Below, in pieces: positions 16,274-23,796 of a stretch of DNA of 64,000 nt (position 1 is its first letter; each line of letters opens with the position of its first letter). Under the pieces are notes generated by a model that had not been told where the DNA came from, did no database searches, and saw nothing but the letters and a program-made list of their open reading frames with translations. Where the stretch lies: positions 62,001 to 126,000 of the forward strand of contig CAIVVT010000195.1 in assembly GCA_903909435.1 (NCBI GenBank), in the 5' to 3' direction. Source of the stretch: an uncultured Acidobacteriia bacterium (GTDB lineage: Bacteria; Acidobacteriota; Terriglobia; Bryobacterales; Bryobacteraceae). Both the position numbers and the translations under genes were made by a program.

Positions 16274-18199
16274 CTACTTGGCGGTCCCCGCGGAATCGGG
16301 CACCGCGGATTGCCGGGCGATCATGCCGGTTTTCGCCTCGGCGATTACGATGTGATTTGCCTCCAGGGTCTGGCCGGTCGTTTGGTCGAGCGCTATCCGG
16401 GCGTTGTTGTAGGTAACCAGAGCCGCAATCTGCGAGGAGATGGCGACCGCGAGATCTCGCTGCTGCTGGATGACGGCGTAGGGAGTGGATGAGCCGATCT
16501 CGAATTTCTTGCGTTCGGACGCGAGCAGTTGCTGCGCTAGCTCCCGGTTCAGACCGGCCGCATCGTAGCGCGCGCGGGCCTGTTCCAGGGCTACAACGGC
16601 GTTCATCACATCGACGTGAGCCTGGTTCATGTCCTTCTGCAGCCCCAGTTCTGTCTGCCGGAGTTGCAGTTGATCGATACCATAGTCGGCCTGTGCCTGA
16701 TTGTTCCCGATGGGAGTCTGGAAGAATGCGCCGATATTCTGTGAGGGGAAGTTGCGCCGGAACACCTGCCCGAGGGCGGTCCCGACGCTACCCACGAAAT
16801 AAGGGTCGGGAGCCGCTCCTCCCCTTACCGCGCGCGGCGTTCCCGCGAGTCCCGCGGTACTGGCTCCGCCGAAAGGAACCAATGTCGGCAGAAGCCCGTT
16901 CTTCGTGCCTTTGGCAGAGATCTGCGAGGTTTGGAGATTCGCTCTTTCAGCCGCCAGGTCGGGACGATTCGCGAGAGCGCGGGCCACTAGTTCCTTCACC
17001 ACGGGGAGTTCGTCCTTCTCTGGAATCACGATCCGGTCGAGTGCGACAACTCGGACTGCCGCGAGCAGCGGATCGCCAATACCCTTGCGGCTGAGCAGGC
17101 TCTTAAGCCGGACTTCGTCCTGCGCCCGGGTTGTTTCGGAAACCACCAGGTCCTGTCGTGTCGTCGCCAACTGAGATTCAGCTTTGACTCGCTCTGTCTC
17201 GGCCAGCGATCCGATCTCGATCTGCTTCGAAGTGTCCGACAGGAAGGTCTGGGCCACGTCGAACGCGCTGGTTTTGGCTTTTAAGTCCTCATCGGCGCCC
17301 ACCAGCGCATAGTAGGCGTTCAACACGTTGTTGACGACTGTGATCACTTGGCTGCGAAATGTAATGTCCGAGGTTGCCAGATTGATCTTTGAGATGGTGA
17401 TGGTGCGCCCGCCCACTTCGGTTCCAAAACCCTGTAGCAAGTTGTGCTGAAAGGTGAAACTCAGGCTGGTCGCCCAGGATGGGTTCAGCACGTCGGTGGG
17501 CGAATTCTCGTTCAAGTAGTGGTTACTGTAGCTGAGCGACACGCTGCCGCCGCTGAGTAGCCCTTGCTGGATTGCACCTGTGTAGGTACGTTGGTTCTGG
17601 ACCAGGGCCGAGGTCAGACTCTGCACGCTGTTCGATTGCGGCGTCGTCTGATGCGAGAAAGTGGTCGTTTCCTGGATGGTTGCATCCAGGGTCTGGGTCA
17701 CGGGGCCGATTTGGGAGATGGACGCGTTGCCGCCACCGCGGGTCACGCCTCCTCCGCCACCGCCTCGCGCACCGACCGCCGCCTGGCTACCCAGCACACC
17801 CTGCCCGCTGGCTACCGATGAAGTCTGAGTGGCAGCGCTCGGGACGCCCGGCAGAGCGCCGCCGGCCTGCGCGCGCGTTACCCGCCAAGCCGCCGAAATG
17901 GGGGCGTACCGCGCTATCTCCAGATCGATGTTGTTCTCCAGCGCTAGTGCGATGGCATCCTGAGCGGTGAGGTATAATTTGCCGCCGCGGATCAACGCAT
18001 GGAGTCGGTCACTATCCGCCAGTCGCACGGCCGGCAGATCGACCTCCTCGTACGGCCGGAACATGATCGACGCCGCGGGGCGTACCGGGCCGATCGCGGC
18101 ATCTTGAGCGGCTAAGGGGGTGCTAGGGAAGATCACGCACAAGGTGACCGCTACCCCGGCCCGCCAGCGATTCGACCATTGGGGGGCGCGGCTTGTCAC
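16274..18199 (-). CDS. TolC-family outer membrane protein, second of a tandem pair
   Basis: The 641-residue protein has a signal peptide (about 10-32) and an N-terminal region specific to this pair, with LIRGGKLYLTAQDAIALALENNIDLEIARY. A Gly/Ser-rich insert and two outer-membrane efflux repeats of coiled coil follow (about 270-620). TolC-like trimers form channels for export of drugs, proteins or polysaccharides. It starts with GTG at 18199, overlapping the stop of its paralogue as GTGA, so the two are translationally coupled. No adaptor protein or inner-membrane pump is adjacent, so the partner is unknown. A hairpin terminator follows. Confidence 0.87.
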   Translation of the reverse strand: MTSRAPQWSNRWRAGVAVTLCVIFPSTPLAAQDAAIGPVRPAASIMFRPYEEVDLPAVRLADSDRLHALIRGGKLYLTAQDAIALALENNIDLEIARYAPISAAWRVTRAQAGGALPGVPSAATQTSSVASGQGVLGSQAAVGARGGGGGGVTRGGGNASISQIGPVTQTLDATIQETTTFSHQTTPQSNSVQSLTSALVQNQRTYTGAIQQGLLSGGSVSLSYSNHYLNENSPTDVLNPSWATSLSFTFQHNLLQGFGTEVGGRTITISKINLATSDITFRSQVITVVNNVLNAYYALVGADEDLKAKTSAFDVAQTFLSDTSKQIEIGSLAETERVKAESQLATTRQDLVVSETTRAQDEVRLKSLLSRKGIGDPLLAAVRVVALDRIVIPEKDELPVVKELVARALANRPDLAAERANLQTSQISAKGTKNGLLPTLVPFGGASTAGLAGTPRAVRGGAAPDPYFVGSVGTALGQVFRRNFPSQNIGAFFQTPIGNNQAQADYGIDQLQLRQTELGLQKDMNQAHVDVMNAVVALEQARARYDAAGLNRELAQQLLASERKKFEIGSSTPYAVIQQQRDLAVAISSQIAALVTYNNARIALDQTTGQTLEANHIVIAEAKTGMIARQSAVPDSAGTAK

Positions 18200-20082
18200 T
18201 GCTTCACCTCCTGGGCGGTCTTGACGCCTGCTATGTTCGCGTGGCCCTTGAGCGCATCCTCCACCGAGATGCCGTTTACTTCCAGCGTCCTTCCCAGCGA
18301 CTGATCCAGTGAGATGCGCGCGTGCGTGAAGTTCGCCATAGCTTGGACTTCGGAGCTTTGGGCGTTGGCCACGTCGCGTTGATCCTGGACCACCTGGAAC
18401 GCCGTAGCGGCTCCCAGTTCGAATTTCTTCTGATCCGCCTCCAGCGATTGCTCTGCGAGCACACGCGCTTTCACTGCCGCTTCGTGGCGCGCCCGCGCCT
18501 GCTGAATGCCGATCACCGCGTTTTGAACATCGACCCGTATCTGATTGATGGTCTTCTGTAATGTCAGTTCGTTCTGGCGGATCTCAATCAGGCTGGTTGC
18601 ATAGTCTGATTGCGCCGCCCGGTTGCGCAGCGGGATATTCAGAGAGAATCCAGCGGAGTAGTTCGGGTAGTTGCGCCGGAAGATCTGGCCGAGCAGGTTG
18701 CCGTAACCTCCGGCCAGGGACCCCGCGCCTCCCGCGGCCAAGGCCGCAGCCGTGGCGTCGCCGGTCAGTCCGTTGTTGGTCAGTTCGGCAAACGCCTGCA
18801 GGGTCGGCCGCAGCGAATTCTTGATACCGACCAGATTCATATGGTTACTTTGGAGGTTCAGGTTGCTTTGCTCGATCTCGGGTCGTTTCGCCATGGCCTC
18901 GCTGACCAGTTGATCGATTGCGCCAACTTCGTCTTTCTCGGGAACGGCGATGGTGTCCAGAGGAATGATGTGGGCGTCTGCGAGTTCGGAAGTGGCGATG
19001 CCGGCCCGGCTCAGCGCGTTCTTGAGAATCGTCTCCTGCTGCAGCAGATTCGTCCTGGCGATGACCAGATCTTGTTTGCTCGCGTAAAGCTGTGACAACG
19101 CACGGGTAATCTCGATCTCTGCGACCGTACCGATTTCCACCTGCCGCTTGTTGTCGTCGAGGAGTCGCTGCGCGGTATCAACGGCCCGTTCACGGGCTTT
19201 CACGTCCTGATGGAAGCTGACCAGATCCCAATACAGGTTCAGAACCGCCGAAACTGTAGTGATCAATTGCTGCTTGAACTGCAGGTCCGTTACCTTCAGG
19301 TTGTTTCTCTGAACGCGGATGTTTCGGCCGTTCACCGCCGAGCCGAAGCCCTGCAGCAGGTTCTGCGTGATCTGCAGATCAAGTGCGCCAGAAGTGTAGG
19401 GATTCAAAGTATTGTACAGGCTGTTCAGCTTCGTGCGCTGGCTCGAGTAACTCAATGCCGCGCTCAGCCCGTAGCTCCAATTCTGCGCGTACTGCACCTG
19501 AAAGCCCTGCGAGTCGGAGACCAGTGCATTGGTACCGGTCAGGATCGTATTGCTCTGTGCGTAACTGGAATGTGCGAAGTTCGCAAAGGCCGTAATGGAT
19601 GGGTCGAGAGAAGCGATGCTTGGGCCCAACTGAGTGAGGATGCCGCCACCGGAACTAACCCCCGTAGAGCCTGCGGCAGTGCCCCCGCTGTTCAGGCTCA
19701 CGCCTTGCAAACTCACGCTTTGCGGTCCCTGTGCCACGCCCACGCCGACACCGCGTAACACGCCGCCGGCTTGTGCGCGCTTCAGCACTTCTCTCGCCAG
19801 CAGCGGGCCATAGCGCTGAACTTCCACGTCGATGTTGTTCTCAATCGCCAGGGCGACCACGTCCGGAGCGGAAAGATAGATGTTCCCGGCTCGAATCAAT
19901 GCGCCAAAGCGTGAACTGTTCGCGAGGTTAATGGGCGCAACCGATCTCGCCCGGTAAGAGCGAGTCAGCCAGCCGGCCCCGCCCTTCGCCGGCTCAATTC
20001 TGATTTCCGATTGTGCGGAGGCGCTGCCAGCGATCAACACGGAAACACACAAGAGGGAAGCGGGCAGTTGAAGTTTTGTCAT
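18196..20082 (-). CDS. TolC-family outer membrane protein, first of a tandem pair
   Basis: The 628-residue paralogue of the downstream gene shares the same layout. It has a signal peptide (MTKLQLPASLL to about 24), the N-terminal motif LIRAGNIYLSAPDVVALAIENN, a Gly-rich variable segment and TolC coiled-coil repeats rich in Gln and Ala. The start at 20082 was chosen since it begins the signal peptide; the ORF runs 21 codons further up. The tandem, coupled arrangement suggests a heteromeric or alternative channel pair. About 400 bases of non-coding DNA precede it. Confidence 0.87.
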   Translation of the reverse strand: MTKLQLPASLLCVSVLIAGSASAQSEIRIEPAKGGAGWLTRSYRARSVAPINLANSSRFGALIRAGNIYLSAPDVVALAIENNIDVEVQRYGPLLAREVLKRAQAGGVLRGVGVGVAQGPQSVSLQGVSLNSGGTAAGSTGVSSGGGILTQLGPSIASLDPSITAFANFAHSSYAQSNTILTGTNALVSDSQGFQVQYAQNWSYGLSAALSYSSQRTKLNSLYNTLNPYTSGALDLQITQNLLQGFGSAVNGRNIRVQRNNLKVTDLQFKQQLITTVSAVLNLYWDLVSFHQDVKARERAVDTAQRLLDDNKRQVEIGTVAEIEITRALSQLYASKQDLVIARTNLLQQETILKNALSRAGIATSELADAHIIPLDTIAVPEKDEVGAIDQLVSEAMAKRPEIEQSNLNLQSNHMNLVGIKNSLRPTLQAFAELTNNGLTGDATAAALAAGGAGSLAGGYGNLLGQIFRRNYPNYSAGFSLNIPLRNRAAQSDYATSLIEIRQNELTLQKTINQIRVDVQNAVIGIQQARARHEAAVKARVLAEQSLEADQKKFELGAATAFQVVQDQRDVANAQSSEVQAMANFTHARISLDQSLGRTLEVNGISVEDALKGHANIAGVKTAQEVKQ

Positions 20083-20485
20083 CGAAGTATATAGAACCAA
20101 CCCATCTACGATTGTATTGGGAGCCGCTGTTGGGCCTGCGCCCACTCGCCCCCGAAAATCCCACCATCGTTCAAAGGCGCCGCGAAATCACCACAATCTC
20201 AATTACTTCCGCCCTCGGCGCACACCAACCCGCGCGGGATGACCAGCGCGATATCGCGGCTACCCCATCCATTTTGTCACGTGCAACCGCATCTTCCCGG
20301 CCGGTGTTCGGGATAGACCTCACTCGTCGCCGCGCCACACTATCTGTGTACGCGCCAAACTGGAGATAAGATCCGAGAATTCGCATGGATTGACATATCC
20401 TGCCAGGTTCCGCTCGCGGAGACCGTGGTGCCAGTCCGGCAGTCACGCGCCTGATGGCGCTGTTCAGAACTGCTACCTGAACCAG
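20083..20485. other. 403-base intergenic region
   Basis: This region separates the thioesterase-fusion gene from the TolC pair on the same strand. Short ORFs here have no ribosome site and no family character. It contains a perfect CCCGCGCGGG palindrome near 20229 and presumably the TolC-pair promoter. I see no RNA gene. Confidence 0.4.
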
Positions 20486-22555
20486 TCAACTCCTGCCGTC
20501 AGGCAACCCCGCATTGCCGGCACCCAACGCCGTCCGCAGCGCATTCAACAGGAGCGCCCGGGCAGACTCAAGGTAGAAGTGCCCGCCCGGAAACTCAAAC
20601 CGCTGGAAAGCTCCGCTGGTTTGCTCCCACCAGGCGTCCAGATGCTCCGCTGTGACGTTTGGGTCCGCATCGCCGCCGTAGGCTGAAATCGGCACGCTGA
20701 GCGGCGGTTCCTCACAGTAGGCGTAGTTTCGATACAGCCGGGCGTCGCTCAGCAGCGCTGGAAGCGCCAGTTTCATCAGTTCCGGATTGTTGAGGATGCT
20801 GGGCGGGAAGCCTTCCAGCCGGCGTAGTTCCTCTATAAAATCGCGCATGGCCGGCTCGGGGCCGGGTCTGTAGCCAAGACGGAACTGCGGGGCGCGAGCT
20901 CCTGACACGTGCAGGCTCCGCGGCAGTGGTAACCCCGCGCGGCGGAGTGCGCGGGTAAGTTCAAAGGCGATCCCGGCTCCCATGCTGTGCCCGAAGAATG
21001 CGAAGGGCGTGGAAACGTAAGGCCGAATCGCCTCAAGCAACTGGGCGACCAGGGCATCCATGCGCTCTATCGGCAATTCGCTGGCGCGGGATTCGCGCCC
21101 GGGTAGCCGCACCGGCACGACGTGTGCGGTAGCGGCAAGCGATTCACGCCAGGCTCGATAGGCCAGTGTGCCGCCGCCGGCCCAGGGGAAGCAGAATAGC
21201 CGCAGCATCGGCCGCTCGATCACATCAGCTTCCGCGCCCACATCAGCGCCGGAGAACCAGTTGCTCGATTCCGTGCGCGCTCCCGATACCCGCTGCTTCA
21301 CCCGCAGCGCCAGCAGACGCCGCTTGTCCTCGCTGAGTGCTGGTTTTACCGGCTGTGGCGTGTGGCTGCGCTTCGGCTTCCGCAGGAGCTCCAGCAGGTA
21401 CCGCTCAAACGGCTCTGCCGTCAGGTTCTCTGCATACTGCAGCGCCGCCTTGCGCGAGGCCTGGGATAATTCCTCCCAGCGGCGGCGGCTATGCAACAGA
21501 TCGTTCAGTATCTCCACCCACGGCCCTGCATCCTGTGGCGGTACATCGGCGATGGGCACCATGTTGGAATCCAGCGACGGCTTGTATCGTACGATCGGCC
21601 GCACCCGAACCAGGTAGGGGACGCCGAGTTTGGCCTCGTGCAGTCCGCCCACGTCGCTGGCCAGCACGGGGATTCCCCGGCTCATCGATTCCAGCACCAC
21701 GCGCGAGCGTGCTTCGGCCCAAACCGAAGGTACCAGCATGATGCTGGTTTGCCGCAACAGGTCGTCCATGTTGTCGTAAGGGCCGATCAGGTGGACGTTG
21801 GGCCTCAAGCGGAGCTCTACCAATTCCGCCGCCTGGGTGCCCCACAGCGGCACGGCGGCGAACTGGACGTCAGGCATCAAGTCGGCGATCTTCAGGAAAA
21901 TGGAGATCCCTTTCACAGCGCAGGGGTTGACCATGGACACGTACGGATTGTCCCAGCGGCCAAGCTCGGGAAATTCGCTGCCGGGATCCAGGAGTGAGAT
22001 CGGAACGTGGACCGCATCCAGGCCGCTCCATTCGCGGACGTAGTTCGCGACGTAGTGGCTGACTCCGACCACGCCGTCAGCTCGCTTGAGTGCTTCCGTC
22101 TTGGTTGCGCTCACCATCGAGCTATCCGGGCCAAACGGGACTGCGATAGTAGCCCGCACCAGGTAGACCACTCGCGCTCGGGGGGCTTTTACCGCCAGCC
22201 CGAACAGAAGCTGTCCCGGGTCATCGGTCGAGGTGACGATGATGTCGGGATCGAATTCATCGATCTGGGCCTGGAAGAACGGACGGAGATGCGGACTTTG
22301 CGAGAGCGTGAGCACGTCGACACCGTGCAATTGGAATCGGGCCATCGTGCCGTCCGACGTGTCGGGTTCGATACCGCGCTTGCGCAGTTCCTCCACCAGA
22401 CGGCGGTGGCCTTCGGGCCCAAAACCCTCGACGCGCGTCGCCACGCGCACATCATGACCTCGCTCGGCCAGGCCCTCCATCAACAGCCGGTTCGACTTAT
22501 CGCCGCCGCCCGTCGAGGGAAAATAGGTCGAGTTGTGGGCCAGCAGAATGCGCAC
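20486..22555 (-). CDS. GT4 glycosyltransferase fused to a type II thioesterase
   Basis: This 689-residue bifunctional protein has a GT4 domain (about 1-390) and an alpha/beta-hydrolase thioesterase (about 449-680). The GT4 part shows a Gly-rich N-terminus, VNPCAVKGISIFL (about 209-221) and EARSRVVLE (about 281-289) as the acidic motif. The thioesterase has FCFPWAGGG, the nucleophile GHSMG (Ser about 524), an Asp in GGDADPN and a His in GGHFYLE (about 659). The linker contains SEDKRRLLALRVKQR (about 408-422), like segments at NRPS module ends. Type II thioesterases release or edit acyl groups on carrier proteins, so this enzyme likely works with the upstream PCP. The GTG start at 22555 overlaps the preceding TAG by one base. 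Confidence 0.86.
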   Translation of the reverse strand: MRILLAHNSTYFPSTGGGDKSNRLLMEGLAERGHDVRVATRVEGFGPEGHRRLVEELRKRGIEPDTSDGTMARFQLHGVDVLTLSQSPHLRPFFQAQIDEFDPDIIVTSTDDPGQLLFGLAVKAPRARVVYLVRATIAVPFGPDSSMVSATKTEALKRADGVVGVSHYVANYVREWSGLDAVHVPISLLDPGSEFPELGRWDNPYVSMVNPCAVKGISIFLKIADLMPDVQFAAVPLWGTQAAELVELRLRPNVHLIGPYDNMDDLLRQTSIMLVPSVWAEARSRVVLESMSRGIPVLASDVGGLHEAKLGVPYLVRVRPIVRYKPSLDSNMVPIADVPPQDAGPWVEILNDLLHSRRRWEELSQASRKAALQYAENLTAEPFERYLLELLRKPKRSHTPQPVKPALSEDKRRLLALRVKQRVSGARTESSNWFSGADVGAEADVIERPMLRLFCFPWAGGGTLAYRAWRESLAATAHVVPVRLPGRESRASELPIERMDALVAQLLEAIRPYVSTPFAFFGHSMGAGIAFELTRALRRAGLPLPRSLHVSGARAPQFRLGYRPGPEPAMRDFIEELRRLEGFPPSILNNPELMKLALPALLSDARLYRNYAYCEEPPLSVPISAYGGDADPNVTAEHLDAWWEQTSGAFQRFEFPGGHFYLESARALLLNALRTALGAGNAGLPDGRS

Positions 22556-23796
22556 TAAGTGGAGCCTTCCTCCGCCTGGTCCGGAATCCGGCCCTGGGAC
22601 TGGGCGCGGACTTTCGCCAGCAAGCTGGCGCGCTGTCGAGGATCGAGTTTGGCCAATCGGGAGGCCAGGTCTTCCGGATGCGGGGCGGAAGGGTGGAGTT
22701 GTAGCAGGTAGCGCTCGAAATCCGACGGGTCGATCCGGCTCGTGAAGGCCAGTGCGGCTTGCCGGGAGTGCTCCGCTTCGCTCCAATAGGCCGTCTCGTC
22801 GTTAAGCATCGTTTGCAGTCCCGCCACCCAGGGAGCCAGATCCTGGTCTGGCACCATCGCACGGGGCATCCCCCGGTCGTTGAATACGGGTTCGTATCTG
22901 CTGACGGGCAATACGGGCACAACGAAACCTGTCCCGCGCTTGGCCTCTTCCAAGCCCCCCGAGTTGCTGGCGACGACGGGCACTCCGCGCAGCATGGCTT
23001 CCATGGCGATCAGCCCGAAGCCTTCGTACCAAACCGATGGCATCAACAGGCAGCGGGCCTCACGCAGAACCTCTTCGATGTCCGGAACGGTTTCCAACAG
23101 GCGGACGTTCGGCACGGCAGCAAGCTCAGCGCGATCCTCGGAAGTCGTCCCCCAGCCTTTCAGCGCGGCAAATTCGACATCGGGGAAAACCCGTGCCAGC
23201 GCCAGGAAGATCGAAATGCCCTTGACCGCGCAAGGGTTCACCATCAGCACCGTTCCCGATCCGAAGCGGCCGAATTGCCGGTACGGTTGCCGCCCGTAAA
23301 TCGGCGGGTGGATCACTGTCGCCGTACGGCCCAGATGCTCCTGGATGTAGCCGGCCATATGCTGGCCGATACTGATCACGCCCGCCGCGCGCCGGATCAC
23401 CGTCACTGCCGTGGCGTCCTTGTTCCAGCTCTCCGGGCCGAAAGGGAAGAACTGGGGCGTGTGGGCTAGGTAAATCAACCGCTGGGGCGCCGCATGGGCC
23501 GCTTCTCTGAGCAATACGTGGGCAACGTCTTCACTGGAGACGAGCACCCAGTCCGGGGCAAAGGCCTGAATCTCCCAACCTACCAGCGCGTGCTCGCGCT
23601 GCAATTGCGGCACGCTGCGGATGGTAAGGCCGCTGACGGTGCGCTCGCGCCGAGTCACATCCCCTGCAGGCGTGGGCGCAATTACGCGGCACACATGCCC
23701 CTGCGCCGCGAGTTGCTGCAGCCAAGCCAGATTGCTACGTGTCGAGCCTCCCTGCGGGGGATCGTACGAGGCGTTCGCGGTAAGCAGAATCTTCAT
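22555..23796 (-). CDS. GT4 family glycosyltransferase with NRPS-linker-like tail
   Basis: The 413-residue retaining glycosyltransferase (GT-B fold) would move a sugar from an activated donor. MVNPCAVKGISIFLALA (about 185-201) and the ExFGxxxxE-type motif EGFGLIAME (about 258-266) are visible. It is a clear paralogue of the GT half of the next gene, sharing the VNPCAVKGISIFL block. The tail LASRLAKLDPRQRASLLAK (about 377-395) resembles the short segment found at NRPS protein ends. The ATG overlaps the stop of the FkbH-carrier gene (ATGA) and its own stop touches the next start. All three proteins should thus be made together. The acceptor is unknown. Confidence 0.88.
   Translation of the reverse strand: MKILLTANASYDPPQGGSTRSNLAWLQQLAAQGHVCRVIAPTPAGDVTRRERTVSGLTIRSVPQLQREHALVGWEIQAFAPDWVLVSSEDVAHVLLREAAHAAPQRLIYLAHTPQFFPFGPESWNKDATAVTVIRRAAGVISIGQHMAGYIQEHLGRTATVIHPPIYGRQPYRQFGRFGSGTVLMVNPCAVKGISIFLALARVFPDVEFAALKGWGTTSEDRAELAAVPNVRLLETVPDIEEVLREARCLLMPSVWYEGFGLIAMEAMLRGVPVVASNSGGLEEAKRGTGFVVPVLPVSRYEPVFNDRGMPRAMVPDQDLAPWVAGLQTMLNDETAYWSEAEHSRQAALAFTSRIDPSDFERYLLQLHPSAPHPEDLASRLAKLDPRQRASLLAKVRAQSQGRIPDQAEEGST

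Noticed and set aside
20171-20446. 91-codon minus-strand ORF between the GT-thioesterase and TolC genes
   Set aside because: Composition is random-like with no domain and no start signal.
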